Below, in pieces: positions 16,504 through 24,194 of a stretch of DNA of 64,000 nucleotides. The notes beneath the pieces were generated by a model, which saw only the letters and a list, made by a program, of their open reading frames with translations, had not been told where the DNA came from and searched no databases. The DNA is from Sphaerisporangium sp. TRM90804 (GTDB lineage Bacteria > Actinomycetota > Actinomycetes > Streptosporangiales > Streptosporangiaceae): NCBI RefSeq assembly GCF_029846175.1, contig NZ_JARWAC010000003.1, positions 1 through 64,000 on the forward strand. The letters are read 5' to 3'. Position numbers and translations under genes: made by a program. The stretch's first letter is position 1, and each line of letters starts with the position of its first letter.

Positions 16504-17166
16504 ATGTCTACGCCGCTCGAGCCGTCACCGCCGCGGCTGGTCCGGGTGGTGCTGGTCGAGGACCACGACATGGTGGCGGAGGCCATCGGGCTGGCGCTCG
16601 CCCAGACCGCCCACATCCAGGTGGTGGCGAGGGCGGGGTCGATCGCCTCGGCGCTGGCCGACGCCGGCCGGCTCAAGCCCGACGTGGTGCTGCTCGACCG
16701 CCGCCTGCCCGACGGCGACGGGATCTCGGCCATCGGCCCGTTGATGGTGGCGGCGGAAGGGGTGCGCGTGCTCCTGCTGACCGGCGAGGCGACCGCCTTG
16801 GTGGCCACCCGGGTGGCGGAGGCGGGCGGGGCCGGCCTGGTGCTCAAGTCGGGCCGGCTGCAGGATCTCGAATCGGCGGTCCATCAGGTCGCCGACGGCG
16901 GAATGGTCTTCCCGCCCTCCCTGCTGACCGGAGTCCTGGACAGGCTGACCGGACGCAAGGGGTTCTCCGGCTCGAAGCTGACGGCGCGGGAGCGCGAGAC
17001 CCTGCTGCTGCTCGCCGAGGGGGCCAGCACCGAGCAGATCAGCGAGCGCCTGGGCGTGGCGCGCAACACCGCACGCAACCACATCCAGCACGTGCTGGAC
17101 AAGCTGGGCGCCCGGTCGAAGCTGGAGGCCGTGGCCATCGCGCGCACCGAGGGCATGGTCGACTGA
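16504..17166 (+). CDS. NarL/LuxR-type response regulator
   Basis: 220 aa. A receiver domain (residues 10-130: VVLVEDHDMV with the acidic pair, phospho-acceptor Asp in VVLLDRRLPDG, conserved Thr in LLLTGE, Lys in LVLKSGR) is followed by a LuxR HTH (LTARERETLLLLAEGAS then TEQISERLGVARNTARNHIQHVLDKLGARSK, in parts). ATG 16504 is preceded by GGGGGAAG. It heads a signalling block with an ATPase, a PAS kinase and a receiver protein on the same strand and is probably phosphorylated by that kinase. Confidence 0.9.
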   Translation: MSTPLEPSPPRLVRVVLVEDHDMVAEAIGLALAQTAHIQVVARAGSIASALADAGRLKPDVVLLDRRLPDGDGISAIGPLMVAAEGVRVLLLTGEATALVATRVAEAGGAGLVLKSGRLQDLESAVHQVADGGMVFPPSLLTGVLDRLTGRKGFSGSKLTARERETLLLLAEGASTEQISERLGVARNTARNHIQHVLDKLGARSKLEAVAIARTEGMVD

Positions 17167-17219
17167 TGCATTCGCACCAGGCGGTTTGGCATGCCTGCGT
17201 CTCGTGATCACAGGCAGAG

Positions 17220-17672
17220 ATGCCCGAGATTATGAGGATGGGTAAGTCGACACCGCCGTGCGAGGTCGAGCGTCGGCTCGCGGAGGACCTGGACAGCATC
17301 ACCGAGGCGCGCCAGGTGATCAGCCGGGCCCTGGAGGCGTGCGGCTACCGAGGCGAGCACGACATGGTCGTCCTGGCGGTCAGCGAGCTGGTGACGAACG
17401 CCCTGATCCACGGTGCCGGCGCGCCGGTGCTGCGCCTGAGCTGCCAGGAGCGGGGGGTGCGCCTTGAGGTCGCCGACTCCCGCCCCGAGCTGCCGCGCCC
17501 CCGTGAGCCTGACGCCGACGGCGGGTGGGGCCTGCACGTGATCGACCAGCTCGCCACCTGCTGGGGCATCTCCCCCCAACGGGGCGGCAAGGTGGTGTGG
17601 TGCGAGTTCGCGGCCCCACCCGCTCCGGCCCCGCCCGCCCCGGTCGCCGTCACCGGTGAGAGCGCGACCTGA
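17220..17672 (+). CDS. RsbW-like ATP-binding (HATPase) protein
   Basis: 150 aa. A compact GHKL ATPase with N box AVSELVTNALIHGAG and G-box region DGGWGLHVIDQLA, followed by a Pro-rich tail. Single-domain proteins of this type act as anti-sigma or anti-anti-sigma kinases (RsbW/SpoIIAB family) in actinomycetes. ATG 17220 follows GGCAGAG; in-frame ATGs at 17232 and 17238 are alternatives. Lying between the response regulator and the PAS kinase, it probably links the two-component block to sigma-factor control. The cognate sigma or STAS partner is not in the window. Confidence 0.82.
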   Translation: MPEIMRMGKSTPPCEVERRLAEDLDSITEARQVISRALEACGYRGEHDMVVLAVSELVTNALIHGAGAPVLRLSCQERGVRLEVADSRPELPRPREPDADGGWGLHVIDQLATCWGISPQRGGKVVWCEFAAPPAPAPPAPVAVTGESAT

Positions 17673-17707
17673 GCTTTCGACCGCACCCGCCCGCCCGCCC
17701 ACCCGCC

Positions 17708-18841
17708 ATGGCCCTTCTCGCCGACACCGAGCCGTGCGTGCGATGCTGCACTATGCCTGAAGCGCGCCACCCCGAGCACGAGCTGTACGACAGCGAGGAG
17801 CGGTTCCGCCTGCTGGTGCAGAGCGTCGTCGACTACGCGATCTTCATGCTCGATCCCGGCGGGCGGATCGTCAGCTGGAACGCCGGAGCCGAGCGGATCA
17901 AGGGGTACGCCGCCCACGAGATCATCGGGCGGCACTTCTCGGTGTTCTACCCCCCCGACGACATCGCCGCGGACAAGCCGGGCACGGAGCTGGAGCTCGC
18001 CGTCGCCGACGGACGGCTGGAGGACGAGGGCTGGCGCCTGCGCCGGGACGGCACCCGCTTCTGGGCCAACGTCGTGATCACCGCCCTGTACGACGCGGAC
18101 GGCAGCCTGCGCGGGTTCGGCAAGGTCACCCGCGACATGACCGAACGACGGAGCGCCGAGCGCGCCCTCGACGAGCGGGGCAGGCTGCTGTCCCACCTGA
18201 TCCGCGCGCAGGAGGCCGAGCGGCAGCGCATCGCCTGGGACGTGCACGACGACACCATCCAGGCCATGGTCGCCTTCGGGATGCGCGTCCAGCTCATCGC
18301 CGACCGGCTGCCCGCCGAGCACGCCGAGGCGATGTCCCGGCTCGGCGACACCGTGAGCGCCACGATCGACCGGCTGCGCGACCTGACCTTCCGCCTGCAC
18401 CCGCCGGAGCTCGACCACTCGGGGCTGCCCGAGGCGTTGTCCACCTACCTGGCGCACGTCGTCGCCGAGGCCGGCCTGACATGGGAACTGCGGCACGACC
18501 TCCGCCGCGAGCCCTCGCCGGAGATCGCGATCACCGTCTACCGGATCTGCCAGGAGGCCCTGACCAACGTGCTCAAGCACGCGCGGGCGAGTTCGGTGAC
18601 GGTGTCGCTGTCGGCGGACGACCAGGGCCTGCTCGTCGGCGTCGCCGACGACGGCGTCGGCCCCTCCCCCGACGCGCCGGGCCGGCGTGAGCACTTCGGC
18701 CTGATCGAGATGCGTGAGCGGGCCGAGCTGGCCGGAGGCTGGTGGAGCATGGAGGCGGCGCCCGGCGGCGGCACCATCGTGCGGTTCTGGCTGCCCACGC
18801 CGCCCAGCGAAGCGTCGGCCGAGAGGTACCTGCCGCGATGA
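17708..18841 (+). CDS. PAS-domain sensor histidine kinase (HisKA_3 type)
   Basis: 377 aa from ATG 17708, or 362 from ATG 17753, which lacks the CVRCC segment; neither has a clear ribosome site. PAS domain at about residues 25-145 (VDYAIFMLDPGGRIVSWN, YGAERIKGY-like pocket). Dimerisation and phospho-acceptor region EAERQRIAWDVHDDTIQAM with the acceptor His, and a HATPase domain (RICQEALTNVLKHA, VADDGVG, GLIEMRERAELAGG). There are no membrane segments, so it senses a cytosolic signal, perhaps redox or light through the PAS pocket. The stop overlaps the start of the receiver protein. Likely substrates are the LuxR-type regulator at 16504 and the receiver at 18838. Confidence 0.87.
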   Translation: MALLADTEPCVRCCTMPEARHPEHELYDSEERFRLLVQSVVDYAIFMLDPGGRIVSWNAGAERIKGYAAHEIIGRHFSVFYPPDDIAADKPGTELELAVADGRLEDEGWRLRRDGTRFWANVVITALYDADGSLRGFGKVTRDMTERRSAERALDERGRLLSHLIRAQEAERQRIAWDVHDDTIQAMVAFGMRVQLIADRLPAEHAEAMSRLGDTVSATIDRLRDLTFRLHPPELDHSGLPEALSTYLAHVVAEAGLTWELRHDLRREPSPEIAITVYRICQEALTNVLKHARASSVTVSLSADDQGLLVGVADDGVGPSPDAPGRREHFGLIEMRERAELAGGWWSMEAAPGGGTIVRFWLPTPPSEASAERYLPR

Positions 18842-19224
18842 GCACGCCGCGGGGCAGGCACACCGTGCTGATCGGCGACGACCAGCCGATGATCCGCGAC
18901 ATCGTCCGCGAGGTCCTGGAGGCCGAGCCCGACCTCGCCGTGGTGGCGATGGCCGGCGACGCCGACGAGGCCATCCGGCTCGCCGAACGGCACCGGCCGG
19001 CCGTCGCCATCCTCGACGTGCGGATGCCGCGCGGCGGCGGGGCCCACGCCGCCCGCGAGATCCGGCGGTGCTCGCCCCTGACCCGTGTCATGGCGTTCTC
19101 GGCCTACGGCGACTCCGCCGTGGTCGAGGAGATGCGGCTGGCCGGGGCGGCGGAGTACCTGGTCAAAGGGGTGCCGAACGTCGCCATCGTGGCCGCGGTG
19201 CGGCGGCTGGCGGCCCTCGGCTAG
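18838..19224 (+). CDS. Receiver-only response regulator
   Basis: 128 aa. A stand-alone receiver: IGDDQPMIRDI with the acidic pair, VAILDVRMPRGG with the acceptor Asp, MAFSAYG for the conserved Ser/Thr, and EYLVKGVPN with the Lys. No output domain follows. ATG overlaps the kinase stop (ATGA), so stoichiometric expression with the kinase is expected. It may act as a phosphate sink or signal by protein contact. Confidence 0.87.
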   Translation: MSTPRGRHTVLIGDDQPMIRDIVREVLEAEPDLAVVAMAGDADEAIRLAERHRPAVAILDVRMPRGGGAHAAREIRRCSPLTRVMAFSAYGDSAVVEEMRLAGAAEYLVKGVPNVAIVAAVRRLAALG

Positions 19225-19305
19225 ACCGCCGGCCGGCGGCACCGCGGCCCTACGGCCGCGCGCGGGCCCGTACACGGCCGTCGGCGGACCGTACACGGCC
19301 GCGGG

Positions 19306-19322
19306 CGGGCCCGTTGGGCCCG
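19306..19322. terminator. GC hairpin between convergent receiver and P450 genes
   Basis: CGGGCCC (19306-19312) and GGGCCCG (19316-19322) form a perfect 7-bp stem with a GTT loop in the 150-bp convergent gap. Two CGTACACGGCCG-like direct copies lie just before it (about 19269 and 19290). Possible bidirectional terminator without a T tract. Confidence 0.4.
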
Positions 19323-19374
19323 TCCGACCGCGGGCGGGCCGTAAGGGTTCGCCGGCCCGCGGCGGGCTCCTCGC

Positions 19375-20649
19375 TCAAAGGCGCACCGGCAGCCGTGCCA
19401 GGCGCCAGGAGCCGGGGACCATCTCGCGCTCCAGTTCGGCCGGGTCGACGGCCAGGGAGAGGCCGGGGAAGCGGCGCAGCAGCGCCCCGAAGGCGACCTC
19501 GCCCTCCTGGCGGGCCAGCGCCGCGCCGAGGCAGTAGTGCAGGCCGGCGCCGAACCCGACATGGGTCTCCTTGTGACCCGCGTCGGCCTCGCGGGTGATG
19601 TCCAGCGTCTCGGGGTCGTCGAACCTGCGGGGGTCGTAGTTGGCGCCGACCAGGACCGCCATCACGGCGTCCCCCCTGCGCAGGGTGTGCTCGCCGATCT
19701 GGATTTCCTCGGCGGCGTAGCGGATGCGGGTGACGTGGACGGGGCCGCACCAGCGCATCAGCTCGTGGACCGCCCTGGGCGTCAGGGCGGGGTCCTTGCG
19801 GAGCAGGTCGAGCTGGTCGGGGTGGGTGAGCAGGGCGGCGGTGCCGTTGCCGATCAGGTGGGCGGTGGTCTCGTGCCCGGCCAGGACCAGCGTGAGCACC
19901 ATCGTGATCATCTCGATGTCGCCGAGCCGGTCGCCGTCCTCGTCGTGGGCGCGGATCAGGCCGGTGAGCAGGTCGTCGGCGGGGGTGGCGCGACGGCGCT
20001 CGATGAGTTCCTGGATGTGGGCCACCATGTCGCGCAACGGCCCGTTAAGGTCGGAGGTCATCGAGGCGAGCCGACCGCCCCACTCGCGCCACTGCCCGCG
20101 GTCCTCCTCGGGGATGCCGACGAGCTCGCAGATGACGGTGATGGGCAGCGGGTAGGCGAAGTGCCGGATCAGGTCGACCACGCCGTCCTCGGCCGCTGCG
20201 CCGAGCTCGTCCAGCAGCCTCTCGGTGATCGCCTCGACCCTCGGCCGCAGGTCGGCGACCCGGCGCGCGGTGAAGGCGCGCGACACCAGCCGGCGCAGCC
20301 GCACGTGCTCGGCGCCGTCGGCGTCCAGGAGGCCCTCGACGACGTACTTGGCGTACTCCGGCTCGATGCCCCGGGCCGCGATCAGCTGGTCGCGGATGTT
20401 CCCGACCTCCATGCCGGGGACGCCGGCCGGGTCGTTGACGAAGCGGGTGTCGCTCAGCACGGTCTTGACGTCGTCGTACCTGGTGACCAGCAGCGCCGTC
20501 TGGTTCTCGCCATACAGCCGGACGAGAGCGAGCGGGCTCCGCTCCCGGATGCGGGAGTAGCCGTTGAACGGGTCCCGCAGCAGCTCGGGATCCATGAAGT
20601 CAACCGTGGGCAGGCCGGTGGCGGTGCCGTCGTCGGCTGAGGTGCTCAT
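19375..20649 (-). CDS. Cytochrome P450
   Basis: 424 aa, the usual size for a soluble bacterial P450. I-helix oxygen motif AGHETT, K-helix ELMR, and heme loop FGAGLHYCLGAALARQE with the Cys thiolate ligand. A monooxygenase is expected; the substrate is unknown. It begins 18 bp after the TetR gene on the same strand, so they form an operon probably controlled by that repressor. No ferredoxin or reductase gene is adjacent. It is not next to the peptide synthetase genes, so involvement in that pathway is not supported. Confidence 0.93.
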   Translation of the reverse strand: MSTSADDGTATGLPTVDFMDPELLRDPFNGYSRIRERSPLALVRLYGENQTALLVTRYDDVKTVLSDTRFVNDPAGVPGMEVGNIRDQLIAARGIEPEYAKYVVEGLLDADGAEHVRLRRLVSRAFTARRVADLRPRVEAITERLLDELGAAAEDGVVDLIRHFAYPLPITVICELVGIPEEDRGQWREWGGRLASMTSDLNGPLRDMVAHIQELIERRRATPADDLLTGLIRAHDEDGDRLGDIEMITMVLTLVLAGHETTAHLIGNGTAALLTHPDQLDLLRKDPALTPRAVHELMRWCGPVHVTRIRYAAEEIQIGEHTLRRGDAVMAVLVGANYDPRRFDDPETLDITREADAGHKETHVGFGAGLHYCLGAALARQEGEVAFGALLRRFPGLSLAVDPAELEREMVPGSWRLARLPVRL

Positions 20650-20667
20650 GATTGCCCTCCCGGGGCG

Positions 20668-21381
20668 TCAGTGGAGTTTCTGCCTTTCGATCTCCACACG
20701 GATGCGGTCGAGCAGCCGCTGGAGGTTCTCGATGATCCGCGGGGCCGCCGCGCCCGGCTCGCCGGGCTGCTCGAAGGACGAGCGGACGATATGCGCGAGC
20801 ATGTCGGCCTTGGCGTGGACGCCGGAGGTGCTCAGCAGCACCAGCGGCTCGGCCATCAGGAAGCCCGCCATCACGGCGGAGAACGCGTGGAGTTGCAGGT
20901 CGGCGGGAACGTCGGAGTGGAGGACGCCGTGCTCGCGCAGGGTCTGGAAGTAGTGGTCGACGGTGCGCTCGCGCATGGCGATCAGGTCCCCGGCGATCAC
21001 CGCCGCGCTGCGGGTCAGCGCGCCCAGGGTCTCGGCGTCGCCGGTGACGATCGCCGCGACGATGGGCTCCTCCTGCACCGCCAGGTAAGCCGTGCGCGCC
21101 AGGCGGCTGAGGCGGACGGCCTCGGGGTCGGCCCGCATCTCGCTCAGCATGCGCTCGATCAGCGTCGTCTGCGCGCGCATGAGCACCGTCAGGAAGAGCG
21201 CCTCTTTGGAGGCGAAGTGCAGGTAGACGGTGCCCTTTCCCACTCCGGCGCGGCGGGCGACGTCGTCGATGGTGATCCGCCGGTAGCCGTAGGCCACCAG
21301 CAGCTCGGCGGCGGCGTCCAGGATCTGCTCGGCCCGCCGCACGCGCACCGCGGCGTCGTCGACGTCTTCGACCCGTTTCAT
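20668..21381 (-). CDS. TetR family transcriptional regulator of the P450 operon
   Basis: 237 aa. HTH at residues 15-62 (AEQILDAAAELLVAYGYRR, ITIDDVARRAGVGKGTVYLHF), then a helical sensor domain. A perfect long palindrome lies 28 bp upstream of the start codon, the expected place for an autoregulatory operator. It is co-transcribed with the P450 gene, so the ligand may be the P450 substrate. Confidence 0.9.
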   Translation of the reverse strand: MKRVEDVDDAAVRVRRAEQILDAAAELLVAYGYRRITIDDVARRAGVGKGTVYLHFASKEALFLTVLMRAQTTLIERMLSEMRADPEAVRLSRLARTAYLAVQEEPIVAAIVTGDAETLGALTRSAAVIAGDLIAMRERTVDHYFQTLREHGVLHSDVPADLQLHAFSAVMAGFLMAEPLVLLSTSGVHAKADMLAHIVRSSFEQPGEPGAAAPRIIENLQRLLDRIRVEIERQKLH

Positions 21382-21400
21382 CCCCGCCCCCGTCCCCGTG

Positions 21401-21441
21401 CTGACCTCGTGACCAGATTTGAAATCTGGTCACAGGGTCAG
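21401..21441. promoter_or_regulatory. Extended palindromic operator upstream of tetR-P450
   Basis: GTGACCAGATTT (21409-21420), a central G, and AAATCTGGTCAC (21422-21433) form a perfect 12-1-12 palindrome. An outer pair, CTGACC (21401-21406) and GGTCAG (21436-21441), extends it to 41 bp with two mismatched positions. It lies 20-60 bp before the TetR start. Very likely the binding site of that repressor. Confidence 0.75.
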
Positions 21442-21538
21442 GTTAACCCCGCGACGACGGCCCGGCAACCCCTCGGGCGCGGTGCGGGACGGCGGGTGTG
21501 GGCGTCCCGGCAAGCGGGCCGGGCCCGGGAAATGCGAA

Positions 21539-21567
21539 GACCCCGCCGGGACGAGCCTGGCGGGGTC
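21539..21567. terminator. 9-bp hairpin in the gap between gamma-glutamyltransferase and tetR
   Basis: GACCCCGCC (21539-21547) and GGCGGGGTC (21559-21567) form a perfect 9-bp stem with an 11-nt loop. There is no T tract. It could end transcription from the gamma-glutamyltransferase gene, whose stop is 230 bp away, or belong to an unannotated small RNA. Confidence 0.4.
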
Positions 21568-21682
21568 CTACGCGTGCGAACCGGTGTGCGGGTCGCCTCT
21601 CGGCGAAATGCTCAACGCGGCTCCAGCCGAACGGTAGTCCGCGAAGGCGATAGGTGAGGCCCGGGGACACCGGACACACCGG

Positions 21683-21704
21683 TCACGAGTTATGTAACCA
21701 GTGA
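21683..21704. promoter_or_regulatory. Two-tier inverted repeat TCAC-N2-GTTA-N2-TAAC-N2-GTGA
   Basis: Nested arms TCAC/GTGA and GTTA/TAAC surround a TG centre with constant 2-nt spacers, in A/T-richer sequence about 100 bp downstream of the gamma-glutamyltransferase stop. The symmetry suggests a dimer-binding site (GntR- or MarR-like). Which gene it would control is unclear; the rest of the 21442-21799 gap shows no gene. Confidence 0.4.
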
Positions 21705-21799
21705 TGCCCGGGGGATGTTCCCGGCGGACGGACGAATTCTCCGCCTGCCCCGGCCGCCACGGCGGCCCCGCCGGGGCCGGCGGATCAGGGGTCGGCGGA

Positions 21800-23356
21800 T
21801 CAGCGGCCGGCGGCGCTGGAGATGAGCGCCCGGGGGTCGGCCGCCCCGGCCAGGACGCCGTCGGGGCGCACCTCGATCAGGTGGGCGTGCCCGAAGGATC
21901 CGCCGAAGGGAAGCTCCGGCGCCCGGTGGCCGCGCTCGCGCAGCCCTTCGGCCCAGGGGCCGCCGTGCTCGACCTCCACGGACGCCTCGTCGGGCTCGAC
22001 CCAGGCGTCGAAGCCGGTGTGGCCGGGGCCGACGCGCCAGCGCGGCGCGGTGATCGTCTGGCCGGGCGACTGCCCGGCGACCAGCAGGCGGGTGACCATC
22101 TGCAGCGTGATCTGCGGCTGGGAGTCGCCCCCCATCGTCCCGAGGACGGTGCGCAGCGACCCGTCGGGCCGGGTGACCAGGACGGGGACGAGCGTGTGCG
22201 GCGGGCGGCGCCCGGGGCCGTACTCGGCCGGGTGACCGGGCTCCAGCGAGAAGCCGAGGCCCCGGTTGTGCAGGTTGATCCCGGTGGCCGGCTCGAACAG
22301 CATGCTGCCGAAGCCCGCCGCGTTCGACTGGATGAGCGACACGCCCATGCCCTCGCCGTCCACCGCGCACAGGTAGGTGGTGTCGCCCGGCGCGACCAGG
22401 TCGCGCAGGCGGGCCCGGCGGGACGGGTCGACCGCGGCCCGCCGCTCCGCCGCGGAGGCCAGCACGTCGTCAACCCGGGCGTTCTCGTGCAGCACGTCCA
22501 GCCGGTCGTGGCCGGCGGCGCGCGCCGCCTCGACGAGCAGGTGCGCCCACAGCGGGTCGTCGGGGTCCTCGGGCAGGCCGAGCCCCTCGGCGATCGCCAG
22601 CGACAGCAGCAGGAGGTAGCCCTGGGAGTTGGGCGGCATCGTCCACACGTCGTGGCCGAAGGCGTGGACGCCGATCGGCGCCACCCAGTCGGCGCCGGGG
22701 GTCGCCAGGTCGGCCTCGGTGTACTCGCCCTCGGCGCTGCCGCCCTTGGCGGCGTCCCGGCCCAGCGCGAGCAGGCCTTCGCCGAACGCGCCCAGGTAGA
22801 AGCCGTCGCGGCCGTCCGACGCCAGCGCCTCCAGCGCGCGGGCGACGCCGGGCCGCCGGATCAGGGCGCCCGGCTGCACCGCTCCGTCCACGCCCGGCAG
22901 CACCCCGGCGGCCGGGGCGAGCAGCGGGGAGGCGGGGAACCCCTCCCGGGCGTACCGGACGGCGGGCGCGAGCAGGTCGGCGAACGGCAGGCGCCCGTAC
23001 CGCGCGTGCAGGGCGAGCCAGCCGTCGGCGCACCCGGGCACCGGGACCGACCTGATGTCCCGCTGGAACGGCATGCGCGGCTGCCCCTCGGCGCGCAGCC
23101 GCGCGGGGTCGGCGCCCGACCCCGCGCGCCCGGAGGCGTTCAGCGCCGCGGGCGCGCCGCCGCCCGTGTGCACGAGGGCGAACAGGTCGCCGCCGAGACC
23201 GCACGCCTGCGGCGAGGTGACCGCCAGCACCGCGTTCGCGGCCACCGCGGCGTCGGCCGCCGACCCGCCCCGGTCGAGCATGGCGACCCCCGCCGTGGAG
23301 GCGAGGTGGTCGATCGTGCAAACCATGCCGTACCTGGCGAACCGCGTTGCGTCCAT
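21800..23356 (-). CDS. Gamma-glutamyltransferase family protein
   Basis: 518 aa from ATG 23356 (a TTG two codons earlier is less likely). N-terminal MVCTIDHLASTAGVAML, GGSAADAAVAANAVLAV and CGLGGDLFALV are typical of the large subunit. The autoprocessing site is in PGDTTYLCAVD, whose Thr becomes the nucleophile, and GTMGGDSQPQITLQ lies in the small subunit. There is no signal peptide, unlike periplasmic GGTs, which fits the YwrD-like intracellular subgroup. Expected chemistry is gamma-glutamyl bond hydrolysis or transfer; substrate unknown. It is separated from the mannosidase operon by 64 bp on the same strand. Confidence 0.87.
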   Translation of the reverse strand: MDATRFARYGMVCTIDHLASTAGVAMLDRGGSAADAAVAANAVLAVTSPQACGLGGDLFALVHTGGGAPAALNASGRAGSGADPARLRAEGQPRMPFQRDIRSVPVPGCADGWLALHARYGRLPFADLLAPAVRYAREGFPASPLLAPAAGVLPGVDGAVQPGALIRRPGVARALEALASDGRDGFYLGAFGEGLLALGRDAAKGGSAEGEYTEADLATPGADWVAPIGVHAFGHDVWTMPPNSQGYLLLLSLAIAEGLGLPEDPDDPLWAHLLVEAARAAGHDRLDVLHENARVDDVLASAAERRAAVDPSRRARLRDLVAPGDTTYLCAVDGEGMGVSLIQSNAAGFGSMLFEPATGINLHNRGLGFSLEPGHPAEYGPGRRPPHTLVPVLVTRPDGSLRTVLGTMGGDSQPQITLQMVTRLLVAGQSPGQTITAPRWRVGPGHTGFDAWVEPDEASVEVEHGGPWAEGLRERGHRAPELPFGGSFGHAHLIEVRPDGVLAGAADPRALISSAAGR

Positions 23357-23420
23357 GGTCAAACTGTACGACTCACCCGCCCTTCCTCCGGAACCGGCGG
23401 AGGCGCCCCGGGCGGTGGCG

Positions 23421-24194
23421 TCAGTGGCGGTGGGTCGCGTCGGAGTGCTGCGGGTCGGCCGGGTGCTCGAAGCCGTGGCGCAGGCGGACGCGCTCGGCGG
23501 CCCTGCGTTCCAGCCATCGGGCGAAGGCCCGCTCGACCGCCAGCGCGGTGAGCTCGGCGGCGATCTCCTCCCTGACCGTCTCGAACGGCACCCGCCCGCC
23601 CGGGTCGACGCCCTCCACCCGCACCGTCCAGGGCCCGCCGGGCCCGTCGACGGGCCCGGCCACCTCTCCCTCGCCTGCCGCGAAGACCGCCGCCTCCAGG
23701 GGGCCGGGCAGCTCCCCGCGCCGCACGCGCCCGAGGGACGCGCCTTCGACGCGGCTGACGTGCCGCGACTCCGGCCGCGTGTACCGGTCGAGGTTGCGGT
23801 CGTAGTACGCGCGCACCTCCCGCTCGCCGACGCCGACGCCGGCCGTGACCGCGCGGCGCAGCACCCGCGCCAGCGGCATCGAGGCCGTCACCGCCGCCAC
23901 GACGCCCCCGGTGCGCAGCGCCGCCGTCAGGGTGAGCGAGGTGGGGGCGTCGCCGTCGTCCGGCGCGGCCAGCCCCCGGGCGGCGGCCTCCTGCTCGATG
24001 AGCGCCTCGGTGACCAGCACCTGCACCAGCCAGCGGCGCAGGTTGCGTCCCTCGGCGCTGTGGGGGTGCGGGAGCCGGGCGGCGAGCGGCCCCGCGCGCA
24101 GCGCCGCCTCGCGGGCGTCGACCTGCGCGACCGTGACGGCCCGCTCCCCCACCTCGGCCGCGATCGCCGCCTCTGGATGGACGGCGGAGATCAC
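23421..24194 (-). CDS. SurA/parvulin-like protein (DUF7158-like)
   Basis: 257 aa. Helix-rich N-terminal half (AEVGERAVTVAQVDAREA, WLVQVLVTEALIEQEAAARG) followed by AYYDRNLDRYTRPESRHVSR and a short PPIase-like domain ending in AFARWLERRAAERV. The layout resembles SurA/PrsA foldases, but no signal peptide is present, so it may act in the cytosol. GTG 24194 overlaps the mannosidase stop (GTGA). Proteins of this kind tend to accompany alpha-mannosidase genes in actinomycetes. It may assist folding of the 1397-aa enzyme (inference). Confidence 0.6.
   Translation of the reverse strand: MISAVHPEAAIAAEVGERAVTVAQVDAREAALRAGPLAARLPHPHSAEGRNLRRWLVQVLVTEALIEQEAAARGLAAPDDGDAPTSLTLTAALRTGGVVAAVTASMPLARVLRRAVTAGVGVGEREVRAYYDRNLDRYTRPESRHVSRVEGASLGRVRRGELPGPLEAAVFAAGEGEVAGPVDGPGGPWTVRVEGVDPGGRVPFETVREEIAAELTALAVERAFARWLERRAAERVRLRHGFEHPADPQHSDATHRH

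Noticed and set aside
19225-19374. Repeated CGTACACGGCCG copies as a specific operator
   Set aside because: Only two copies in a convergent, low-complexity GC-rich gap; no promoter is expected there.
21539-21640. tRNA-like structure
   Set aside because: Only one stem is clear; there is no TPsiC or anticodon arm, so a terminator or small RNA is more likely.
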